A stretch of 58,005 nt of DNA. Source: JBFEUI01 sp041547565 (lineage in GTDB: Bacteria > Pseudomonadota > Gammaproteobacteria > Thiohalomonadales > Thiohalomonadaceae). The DNA lies in NCBI GenBank assembly GCA_041547565.1, contig JBFEUI010000002.1, positions 1 through 58,005 of the forward strand. The letters run 5' to 3'. Under the pieces are notes generated by a model. It did no database searches. It was not told where the DNA came from and worked only from the letters and a program-made list of their open reading frames with translations. Positions 23,712-30,380 of the stretch are shown here, piece after piece. The stretch's first letter is position 1. Each line of letters begins with the position of its first letter. Made by a program: the position numbers and the translations under genes.

Positions 23712-25826
23712 TTACCTGCGTCGCTTGCCTGCCCTGTTCGACTGAACGCGGCGGGATTGTCTTCCTCGACTCGATGGCGTGACGCGTTTGTGTTGTTTGT
23801 CCGCCGCTTGCCCCTGCCCCATCTTGCCCGGCTGCCAGCTTGGTACCAGGTGGCGCTTGCCGTTGCCAATCAGATCGGCACGGCCCATGCGTTTTAGCGC
23901 CTCGCGCAACAGCGGCCAGTTGGCCGGATCGTGATAGCGCAGGAAGGCCTTGTGCAGGCGCCGCGCCCGGGCACCGGTGGGCACGGCAACATTATCCCCG
24001 TGACGCCGGATCGGCTTTAACGGGTTGCGGCCGGTATGGTACATGGCACTGGCCAGGGCCAGGGGGGATGGCAGGAAGTTCTGTACCTGATCGAGTCGGA
24101 AACCGTTTTTCTTCAGCCACAGCGCCAACTGCAGCATGTCTTCATCGGTGGTTCCCGGATGGGCCGAGATAAAGTAGGGAATCAGGTACTGCTCCTTGCC
24201 CGCCTCCCTGGAGTACTTGTCGAACATCGCCTTGAAGCGGTCATAGGTGCCGATGCCCGGCTTCATCATCATGCTCAGCGGCCCCTCCTCGGTGTGTTCC
24301 GGGGCGATCTTGAGGTAGCCTCCCACGTGGTGCGTCACCAATTCCCTGACGTACTCGGGCGATCGGACCGCCAGGTCATAACGCAGACCGGAGGCGATGA
24401 ACACGCGTTTAATGCCGTCGAGCTTACGCACCCGCCTGTACAGATGTATCAGCGGACGGTGGTCGGTCTTCATGTTGTTGCAAATGCCAGGATAGACGCA
24501 GGAGAGGCGGCGGCAGGCCGATTCTATCTCGGGTTCCTTGCAGTGCAGACGGTACATGTTCGCGGTCGGCCCGCCCAGGTCGGAAATGTTGCCGGTAAAA
24601 CCGGGCACCGTATCGCGTATGGTTTCCACCTCGTGCACGATGGAGTCCTCCGAGCGGTTCTGTACGATGCGTCCCTCATGCTCGGTAATCGAGCAGAAGG
24701 TACAACCGCCGAAGCAGCCGCGCATGATGTTCACCGAGAAGCGAATCATTTCGTAGGCGGGCATGCGCGCCTCGCCATAGGCGGGGTGCGGCCGGCGCGT
24801 GTAGGGCAGCTCGTATATGCGATCCAGTTCTTTGGTGGTCAGCGGTACCGGCGGGGGATTCAACCACAGGTGACGCTGCCCATGCGCCTGCACCAGCGGA
24901 CGCGCATTGCCCGGGTTTGTTTCCAGGTGAAACACGCGCGAGGCGTGGGCGTAAAGCAGCGGGTCGGACTTGACCTGCTCGTACGACGGCAGACGGACCA
25001 CAACCGCTCCCCGCTGTTCGCGCGGCACCTCACGTAGATGGTGGACCACGGCGGCACGCCCCTCACAGGCCGGTTCCGCCTGATAGGGATCGTGCAGTTT
25101 TTCAATCGCGCCCGGCTCGTCGATGTCGCTCGATTCGAGTTCTATCCAGTCGGTCGGTGTGCGTTTACGCACGAAACCGCTGCCGCGCAGGTCACGGATG
25201 GTGTGTATCGCATCCCCCGCGGCAAGGCGGTGCGCCAGCTCGACGATGGCCCGTTCTGCGTTACCGAACAGCAGCATATCGGCCTTGGAATCGAACAACA
25301 CCGAGCGGCGGACCTTGTCCGACCAATAATCATAGTGGGCGATACGGCGCAGACTCGCTTCGATACCACCGATAACGACCGGCACATCCCGGAACGCCTC
25401 ACGACAGCGTTGCGCATACACCAGCACCGACCTATCGGGCCGCAGCCCCCCCTCCCCGCCGGGCGAGTAGGCATCGTCCGAGCGCAGCTTGCGATCGGCC
25501 GTATAGCGGTTGACCATCGAGTCCATGTTGCCGGCGGTCACGCCAAAAAACAGATTGGGTTTGCCCAGCACCTGGAACGGCTCGGCACTGTCCCATTGCG
25601 GCTGGGCGATGATGCCCACGCGAAAACCCTGCGCCTCCAGCAAACGGCCGATCAGCGCCATGCCGAAACTCGGGTGATCGATATAGGCATCACCGGTGAT
25701 CAGGATGATATCGCAGCTGTCCCAGCCCAACGCCTCCATCTCCTCGCGGGACATGGGCAATACGGGCGCGGGCAGCAGGCGCCTGGCCCAGTAGGGACGA
25801 TAGGAGAAAAGATCCTTTGCGTGCAT
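23712..25826 (-). CDS. YgiQ family radical SAM protein
   Basis: About 704 residues. N-terminal domain with DIILITGDAYIDHPSFG and VIGGIEASLRRIAHYDYWSD, then the radical SAM cluster motif CFGGCTFCS (CxxxCxxC), then QYLIPYFISAHPG. The family belongs to uncharacterised UPF0313. The C-terminus is basic, rich in Arg/Lys/Gln (last 60 residues), typical for the family. ATG at 25826 (MHAKDLFSYRPYWA) is taken as start; a TTG nine bases upstream is possible. The gene ends 58 bp before the RelA-type gene on the same strand. Confidence 0.93.
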   Translation of the reverse strand: MHAKDLFSYRPYWARRLLPAPVLPMSREEMEALGWDSCDIILITGDAYIDHPSFGMALIGRLLEAQGFRVGIIAQPQWDSAEPFQVLGKPNLFFGVTAGNMDSMVNRYTADRKLRSDDAYSPGGEGGLRPDRSVLVYAQRCREAFRDVPVVIGGIEASLRRIAHYDYWSDKVRRSVLFDSKADMLLFGNAERAIVELAHRLAAGDAIHTIRDLRGSGFVRKRTPTDWIELESSDIDEPGAIEKLHDPYQAEPACEGRAAVVHHLREVPREQRGAVVVRLPSYEQVKSDPLLYAHASRVFHLETNPGNARPLVQAHGQRHLWLNPPPVPLTTKELDRIYELPYTRRPHPAYGEARMPAYEMIRFSVNIMRGCFGGCTFCSITEHEGRIVQNRSEDSIVHEVETIRDTVPGFTGNISDLGGPTANMYRLHCKEPEIESACRRLSCVYPGICNNMKTDHRPLIHLYRRVRKLDGIKRVFIASGLRYDLAVRSPEYVRELVTHHVGGYLKIAPEHTEEGPLSMMMKPGIGTYDRFKAMFDKYSREAGKEQYLIPYFISAHPGTTDEDMLQLALWLKKNGFRLDQVQNFLPSPLALASAMYHTGRNPLKPIRRHGDNVAVPTGARARRLHKAFLRYHDPANWPLLREALKRMGRADLIGNGKRHLVPSWQPGKMGQGQAADKQHKRVTPSSRGRQSRRVQSNRAGKRRR

Positions 25827-25929
25827 AATATTCAATACTGTAAATGTGATGCGGTTTTGCGACCTGGGCTAAGCTGTCGTATATTTTACGTGATGTTGCT
25901 TGATAAATAACTATACCAAGGAGCCGGAG

Positions 25930-26220
25930 ATGCGATTCCACCCTGCCTACCTGATACTTTTACCGATATTATTCAGCGGAGTCGGTACCGCAAACGCCGA
26001 GACACTGAATATGCCGGCAGGTGAAACCGCACCCCAGGCAACCATGCAGATGGAAATGCCCTCCAAGGGCATGAGCAAGGATCAGGTGGCGCGTAACTTC
26101 GGCCAACCAAGACAAAAGCTCGGACCTGTGGGTGAGCCGCCCATCAGTCGCTGGGTATACGATGGCTACACCGTTTATTTCGAGCACCAGTTCGTGATCC
26201 ATTCAGTCATCAACCAATAA
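25930..26220 (+). CDS. Small periplasmic protein with BamE/SmpA-like repeat motif
   Basis: 96 residues: signal peptide MRFHPAYLILLPILFSGVG with likely cleavage after ANA. A short Gln/Met/Pro-rich linker follows, then MSKDQVARNFGQPRQKLGPVG and SRWVYDGYTVYFE. The 'sKxqV...GqP...WvYdgytvyFe' pattern is seen in small BamE-fold-like envelope proteins. I cannot assign a function. ATG at 25930 has AAGGAGCCGGAG directly upstream. It is 19 bp before aguA on the same strand, so co-transcription is likely. Confidence 0.85.
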   Translation: MRFHPAYLILLPILFSGVGTANAETLNMPAGETAPQATMQMEMPSKGMSKDQVARNFGQPRQKLGPVGEPPISRWVYDGYTVYFEHQFVIHSVINQ

Positions 26221-26239
26221 CTCCCACCCAGCACCTGTA

Positions 26240-27295
26240 ATGACCACATTTCGCCGATGGCTGCCCCCCGAGTGGTCGGCGCAGGATGCCGTGCTGTTGA
26301 CCTGGCCCCACACGGGAACGGACTGGCAGCCGTTGCTGGAGAGCGTCAACCCCGTTTTTGTTGCCATCGCCAAAGAGGTGGCACAACGCCAACGCCTGCT
26401 CATCGTCTGCCACGATAAACAGCACCACCAACAGATCACCGCCCTGCTGCAACAGGCCGGTATTCAGATGGTCAATGTGTCGCTGCACATCGCCCCCTCC
26501 AATGACAGTTGGGTGCGTGATCACGGCCCCATCACCGTATTTGAAGGTGAGAAGCCGCTGCTGCTCGACTTTCTGTTTAACGGCTGGGGACGAAAATACC
26601 CCCACAAACTCGATAATGCGATCACCGCTCTGCTGCACCAACAGCATGCCTTTGGTGTCACCCCACTCGAGTCAGTCAACCTGGTACTGGAGGGCGGCAG
26701 CATCGAGAGCGATGGTCATGGCACCCTCCTGACCACACGCCACTGTCTGCTCTCCCCGGAGCGCAATCCCGCCTACGACTGCGTCGGGCTTGAAGGGATA
26801 TTTGACCAGCAGTTCGGCAGCAAGCGGGTACTTTGGCTGGAACACGGCGAACTGGAAGGTGACGACACCGATGGCCATATCGACACCCTGGCCCGTTTCT
26901 GCGATCCCCACACCATCGCCTATGTGCAGTGCGACAACCACGACGATACCCACTTCGCATCACTGCAGGCCATGGAGAATGAACTGAGGGCATTCCGCGA
27001 CTACCAGGGCCAGCCCTATCGCCTTGTCGCCCTGCCCCTGCCGGAGGCGATATACGATGACGAGGGCCAGCGTCTGCCCGCCACCTACGCCAACTTCCTC
27101 ATTATCAACGGTGCCGTACTGGTCCCCGTGTACGGCGTGCCACAGGACAGCGTGGCATTGCAACGGCTTGAAACATGCTTTCCCAAGCGCCGGATTATCC
27201 CCATCGACGCGCGCCCGCTCATCCAGCAATTCGGCAGCCTGCACTGCGTGACCATGCAGATACCTGCGGGTGTGTTGGCAAGTCGTGAGACGTGA
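26240..27295 (+). CDS. aguA: Agmatine deiminase
   Basis: Converts agmatine to N-carbamoylputrescine. 351 residues of the guanidino-modifying (PPAD-type) fold. NDSWVRDHGPITV, LEGGSIESDGHGTLL, GDDTDGHIDTLARF and the catalytic cysteine C336 in SLHCVTMQIP are all in place. The next gene, aguB, encodes the following step, so the pair makes putrescine. The usual tight aguA-aguB spacing is broken by a 282-bp repeat region. Confidence 0.95.
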   Translation: MTTFRRWLPPEWSAQDAVLLTWPHTGTDWQPLLESVNPVFVAIAKEVAQRQRLLIVCHDKQHHQQITALLQQAGIQMVNVSLHIAPSNDSWVRDHGPITVFEGEKPLLLDFLFNGWGRKYPHKLDNAITALLHQQHAFGVTPLESVNLVLEGGSIESDGHGTLLTTRHCLLSPERNPAYDCVGLEGIFDQQFGSKRVLWLEHGELEGDDTDGHIDTLARFCDPHTIAYVQCDNHDDTHFASLQAMENELRAFRDYQGQPYRLVALPLPEAIYDDEGQRLPATYANFLIINGAVLVPVYGVPQDSVALQRLETCFPKRRIIPIDARPLIQQFGSLHCVTMQIPAGVLASRET

Positions 27296-27335
27296 CCAAA
27301 GCGTATGACCCTCACGAAGCCCGTCAACCCGCTCA

Positions 27336-27543
27336 TTCCACGTTTAACGTTTCACCTTTTACGAATAACATGGCCATAGGGCGGGCCATGCCCGCCATTA
27401 AGATGTCGGTGCGGCGCCCGTGGGGCGCCCTATATTCGTTTCACCTTTCACCTTTCACCTTTCACCTTTCACCTTTCACGTTTAACGTTTAACGTTTAAC
27501 GCAAAAAACACTTCACACTTCACGCTCCACGCCTCACACTATA
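27336..27543. repeat. Heptamer repeat tract between aguA and aguB
   Basis: Five perfect TTTCACC units (27439-27473), one TTTCACG and three TTTAACG (to 27501), then CAAAAAA, CACTTCA twice, CGCTCCA, CGCCTCA and CACTATA, all in the same 7-bp phase. On the left, TTCCACG TTTAACG TTTCACC TTTTACG AATAACA (27336-27370) uses the same units. A GC-rich double hairpin (27376-27433) separates the two blocks. No protein gene here. Unlike the other loci, the two blocks are direct rather than inverted. Confidence 0.9.
27376..27433. repeat. BIME/REP-like paired hairpin element
   Basis: Outer inverted repeat ATAGGGCG (27376-27383) / CGCCCTAT (27426-27433) encloses two perfect hairpins. The first is GGCGGGC-CAT-GCCCGCC (27380-27396) and the second GGCGCCC-GTG-GGGCGCC (27413-27429). 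Read inward from each end, both halves start ATAGGGCG and then fold, like two REP units in inverted orientation. REP elements are spread by RAYT transposases; none is encoded in the window. Confidence 0.65.
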
Positions 27544-27577
27544 CACAGCGTATTTGAACCGACCATGAACAAAGGCC

Positions 27578-28471
27578 ATGCCTGACAACACACTCTCTGT
27601 CGCCGTAACTCAACATGCCTGCAGTGATGACCGCGAGCAAAATCTCGCCTCCAGCATCGACGCCATCAGGACGGCGGCACATCAGGGCGCGCAACTAATC
27701 CTGCTGCAGGAATTGCATACCAGTAGCTACTTTTGTCAAACCGAGCAGACCGACAATTTCGATCTGGCGGAAACCATCCCCGGCCCCACCACCGATACAC
27801 TTGCCCAGGTCGCCAAGGAGTTGGGAATAGTCATTGTCGCCTCGCTATTCGAGCGCCGCTCGGCGGGTCTCTACCACAATACGGCGGTGGTGCTCGACAG
27901 CGATGGCTCGATTGCCGGGCGTTACCGCAAGATGCATATCCCGGATGACCCCGGCTATTACGAGAAATTCTATTTCACCCCGGGCGATCTCGGCTTTACC
28001 CCCATCGACACAGCAGTCGGCCGGCTTGGCGTTCTGGTATGCTGGGATCAATGGTTCCCCGAGGCGGCACGCCTGATGGCCCTTCAGGGGGCCGAACTGC
28101 TGTTGTACCCCACCGCAATCGGGTGGGACACGGGCGATAGCGAGGAAGAGCAGCAGCGCCAGCGAGAGGCGTGGATAACCGTGCAGCGTGCCCATGCCGT
28201 GGCCAATGGCATACCGGTGATGGTCAGTAACCGCATCGGTCACGAACCCGATCCCTCCGGTCACAGCAGGGGCAGTGTATTCTGGGGTTCGAGCTTTATC
28301 GCCGGGCCGCAGGGTGAACTGCTGGCCCAGGCCCCCAGCGATCATCCTGAAACGCTTGTTGCGAAACTCGACCGCGGCCGAAGCGAACAGGTACGCCGCA
28401 TCTGGCCCTATCTGCGCGACCGCCGTATCGACGCCTACGGTGGTCTCATGCAACGCTATATCGACGAATAA
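27578..28471 (+). CDS. aguB: N-carbamoylputrescine amidohydrolase
   Basis: Carbon-nitrogen hydrolase of the nitrilase superfamily that turns N-carbamoylputrescine into putrescine, CO2 and ammonia. 297 residues with the catalytic triad E45 (LLQELHTS), K118 (YRKMHIPDDPG) and C155 (LVCWDQWFPEAA). The DPGYYEKFYF motif after the lysine is specific to the AguB branch. It follows aguA across a repeat-filled spacer. A putative sigma-54 promoter begins about 150 bp after its stop. Confidence 0.95.
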   Translation: MPDNTLSVAVTQHACSDDREQNLASSIDAIRTAAHQGAQLILLQELHTSSYFCQTEQTDNFDLAETIPGPTTDTLAQVAKELGIVIVASLFERRSAGLYHNTAVVLDSDGSIAGRYRKMHIPDDPGYYEKFYFTPGDLGFTPIDTAVGRLGVLVCWDQWFPEAARLMALQGAELLLYPTAIGWDTGDSEEEQQRQREAWITVQRAHAVANGIPVMVSNRIGHEPDPSGHSRGSVFWGSSFIAGPQGELLAQAPSDHPETLVAKLDRGRSEQVRRIWPYLRDRRIDAYGGLMQRYIDE

Positions 28472-28535
28472 GGAATAAATAGCGTCTGCGAATAACCCCT
28501 GCCAGCACATGCCATTACCTGTCAGACCTGCCACA

Positions 28536-28550
28536 TGACATGGCATGTCA
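28536..28550 (+). promoter_or_regulatory. Candidate FisR binding site upstream of the small RNA promoter
   Basis: TGACATGGCATGTCA has perfect 7-bp arms. It is extended by TGCCA on the left and TGGCA on the right with a one-base offset, giving an inverted repeat of about 28 bp. Its centre is about 103 bp before the predicted transcription start, the usual distance for an enhancer-binding protein. CATGACA within it recurs before fisR and before sqr. Confidence 0.6.
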
Positions 28551-28619
28551 GTGGCAATCTGGCAGTCAGCATGGTGCTTTTACTGACGCATCCCATTGTT
28601 TTTATTGATTATTAATATT

Positions 28620-28635
28620 TGGCATAGCTATTGCT
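28620..28635 (+). promoter_or_regulatory. Sigma-54 (-24/-12) promoter for the small RNA
   Basis: TGGCATAGCTATTGCT: GG at 28621-28622 and GC at 28633-28634 are exactly 12 bp apart and match TGGCAy-N-TTGCw well. The predicted start is G28646. The adjacent divergent gene is a sigma-54 activator. Confidence 0.72.
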
Positions 28636-28645
28636 ATATATTGCA

Positions 28646-28735
28646 GTGTGGAAAGATCACCTCGTGGTCTATATCACATCCTCCTTCCACACTGTGGTGT
28701 TATTAGTCGCGCCCTAACCGGCGCGACTTTTTTTT
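28646..28735 (+). ncRNA. Candidate sigma-54-dependent small RNA next to fisR
   Basis: About 90 nt from the predicted start to the end of the terminator U-run. CAGTGTGGAA (28644-28653) pairs perfectly with TTCCACACTG (28685-28694); at least 8 bp lie within the transcript. Inside is a small hairpin GATCAC-CTC-GTGGTC (28655-28669), then an unpaired UAUAUCACAUCCUCC (28670-28684) exposing AUCCUCC, complementary to Shine-Dalgarno GGAGG. A short linker leads to a GC-rich terminator with eight U, suitable for Hfq. Divergent sRNA beside a sigma-54 activator resembles qrr1-luxO. A 23-codon GTG frame starts at the predicted +1 but has no ribosome site and ends inside the terminator loop, so I favour RNA. 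No family assignment is possible by eye. Confidence 0.65.
28706..28735 (+). terminator. Intrinsic terminator of the small RNA
   Basis: Perfect 8-bp stem GTCGCGCC (28706-28713) / GGCGCGAC (28720-28727) with a 6-nt loop and eight T. A second perfect hairpin, TTTTGCCTG/CAGGCAAAA (28732-28754), overlaps the T-run and may act as a back-up. Confidence 0.9.
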
Positions 28736-28849
28736 GCCTGTAATTCAGGCAAAATCTACTCAAACCAGCTATTTACCGTTCAAGCATAAGGAGTAGGCAC
28801 TGCAACCGTCCGGCCGCAGCGATGGATGATGGGTATGTGGATCGGATGT

Positions 28850-30226
28850 TCAGGCTTCGTCCGCTGAGCGGCTCTCCTCGTCGGCACGCATGCGCTTTAC
28901 ATAGCGATAGAGGGTGCGTTCACTGACCCCGAGTTCCCGTGCAGCATTGGCACGGTGACCGTTGTGCTTCTGCAACGCCTGCAGCACCTCATCATCATTT
29001 AAACGCCCGTTGCGCCGGCTGATAAACCGCTTTGCCGATTCGGTGTTGACAACAGGTTGTGGGCTGATGCTGCGGGCCTCCCGGGCACCCTCAAAGACGA
29101 TATGATCCGGGTTCATGATCTCCTCCCCGTACGCCAGGATGGCTGCCCGCTCCACGATATTGCGCAACTCGCGCACATTGCCCGGATAGTCGTAACTGTA
29201 GAGCTTTTCAATCACTTCGGCCGGCAGGGGCAGATAGCGATCGCCCTCCTCGATCTTGCTGAGGAAGAACTCGGCCAGGGCCGGGATATCATCGGGCCGC
29301 TCACGCAGCGCCGGAATCTGTACCGGAAAGGCAGTCAGTCGATAATAGAGGTCCTGACGGAAGGTACCGTTCTCGACCATCTGCTGGAGGTTCTTGTTGG
29401 TTGCGGCGACAACACGTACATCGACATTGATATATTCGGTTCCCCCCAGGCGGCGTATGGTGCCGGTCTCCAGTGCACGTAGCAGCTTTGTCTGCAGTGA
29501 GAGCGGCAGTTCGCCGATCTCATCGATAAACAGCGTACCACCGTTGGCAACCTCGAACAGGCCCTTTTTGCGAGACGTGGCCCCGGTAAACGAACCCTTC
29601 TCATGGCCGAACAGTTCGCTTTCGATCAGGTTTTCCCCCAGGGTGCCGCAGTCGACGATTACAAACGGCATATTGCTGCGGCTGGAGTACTGGTGGATGT
29701 ACTGGGAGACGCACTCCTTGCCCACCCCGCTTTCGCCAAGCAGCAGCACCGTCGTCTGCGTCGGCGCCACACGCTGCAGCAGGCTGATCATGCGCAGCAT
29801 GCCCGGCGAGCGCCCCACCAGGAAGGGATCTTCCGTGCTGGGGGAGAAAACCGGGTAGATATACTCCCCTACGTAGATCACATTACCGTCGTCATCGAAC
29901 AGGGGGTGAGAGTGGAGTTGAACATGATCCTCCTCATCATCCTGATCATAATGGATATGCATCACCTGGGTGGCCTGGCCTGTCTTGAATACCGTCTCCA
30001 GCGGACAGTGCTCACCGTGTTGGCTGCACGGTGCATCGACATGGTGTGAGACCTCGTAGCAGTGACGACCGATCACCTCTTCCGGATGACCGTGGCCATA
30101 GTGACGCAGGTAGTTTCGGTTGGCTGCGATGATGCGGTAATTGCGGTCGATGACCACAAAGGGTTCCGGCAGCATATCGATAATTTGTTCACATGAAGGC
30201 CGTTTCATTTCGTCACTGTCACTCAT
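28850..30226 (-). CDS. fisR: FisR-type sigma-54-dependent regulator (PAS-AAA-HTH), sulfane sulfur sensor homologue
   Basis: 458 residues. The N-terminal PAS domain (about 10-125) carries C56, C67 and C74 (RHCYEVSHHVDAPC, EHCPL). The 11- and 7-residue gaps equal those I recall for C53/C64/C71 of Cupriavidus FisR, which senses sulfane sulfur and activates sulfide-oxidation genes with sigma-54. The AAA domain has Walker A GESGVGKE, the sigma-54 contact loop GSFTGA (variant of GAFTGA) and FIDEIGELP. The C-terminal Fis-type helix-turn-helix is HRANAARELGVSERTLYRYV. Start ATG at 30226 follows GGGGGG; an in-frame start 24 bp upstream is less likely. Encoded downstream of sqr on the same strand, with a TGTCATGACA palindrome 45 bp before the start. 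Sulfur sensing here is inferred from homology. Confidence 0.88.
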   Translation of the reverse strand: MSDSDEMKRPSCEQIIDMLPEPFVVIDRNYRIIAANRNYLRHYGHGHPEEVIGRHCYEVSHHVDAPCSQHGEHCPLETVFKTGQATQVMHIHYDQDDEEDHVQLHSHPLFDDDGNVIYVGEYIYPVFSPSTEDPFLVGRSPGMLRMISLLQRVAPTQTTVLLLGESGVGKECVSQYIHQYSSRSNMPFVIVDCGTLGENLIESELFGHEKGSFTGATSRKKGLFEVANGGTLFIDEIGELPLSLQTKLLRALETGTIRRLGGTEYINVDVRVVAATNKNLQQMVENGTFRQDLYYRLTAFPVQIPALRERPDDIPALAEFFLSKIEEGDRYLPLPAEVIEKLYSYDYPGNVRELRNIVERAAILAYGEEIMNPDHIVFEGAREARSISPQPVVNTESAKRFISRRNGRLNDDEVLQALQKHNGHRANAARELGVSERTLYRYVKRMRADEESRSADEA

Positions 30227-30270
30227 CACACCCCCCTGACAACCTGACATTTTCAGAATTCAGACATGTT

Positions 30271-30280
30271 TGTCATGACA
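30271..30280. promoter_or_regulatory. Perfect palindrome upstream of fisR
   Basis: TGTCATGACA, a perfect 10-bp palindrome containing the CATGACA half-site also found about 100 bp upstream of the sqr and small RNA promoters. Its position, 45 bp before fisR, suggests autoregulation. I do not see a clear -24/-12 or -35/-10 pair for fisR itself. Confidence 0.5.
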
Positions 30281-30346
30281 TATACTGACACAGGATGTGC
30301 CAGTATTGCCAGCGGAATGGAGGATAAAGTTGAACTAGTAAAGCAT

Positions 30347-30371
30347 GCAGGGGGGCCTGCTGCCCCCCTGC
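30347..30371 (-). terminator. G/C-run hairpin after sqr
   Basis: GCAGGGGGG (30347-30355) pairs perfectly with CCCCCCTGC (30363-30371), 7-nt loop, beginning 10 bp after the sqr stop. On the minus strand no good U-run follows (ATGCTTTACT), so it may only partly terminate or may protect the sqr mRNA end before fisR. Confidence 0.5.
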
Positions 30372-30380
30372 CGGTAGGGC

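Larger units (their letters stand above)
28472..28849. other. aguB-fisR convergent spacer holding a sigma-54 small RNA unit
   Basis: 378 bp with no credible ordinary protein gene. It contains, in order on the plus strand, an activator-type palindrome (28536-28550), a -24/-12 promoter (28620-28635), a structured transcript region (28646-28735) ending in an intrinsic terminator, and a second perfect hairpin (28732-28754). About 95 bp of undistinguished sequence remains before the end of fisR. Confidence 0.75.

Noticed and set aside
23654..23869. 72-residue N-terminal extension of the RelA-type protein
   Set aside because: Overlaps the end of ygiQ, low-complexity basic sequence; MVYVESK matches the usual RelA start.
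27439..27501. Tandem short repeats as a possible CRISPR array
   Set aside because: Units are 7 bp with no spacers and no cas genes; it is a simple periodic tract.
30290..30310. Third -24/-12 promoter upstream of fisR (TGGCAATACTGGCAC)
   Set aside because: GG-to-GC distance is 10 bp, not 12; sigma-54 promoters do not tolerate this.
30317..30325. GGAGGAU on the plus strand as a target of the small RNA CCUCC strand
   Set aside because: No plus-strand gene follows; the fisR and sqr messages are on the other strand.
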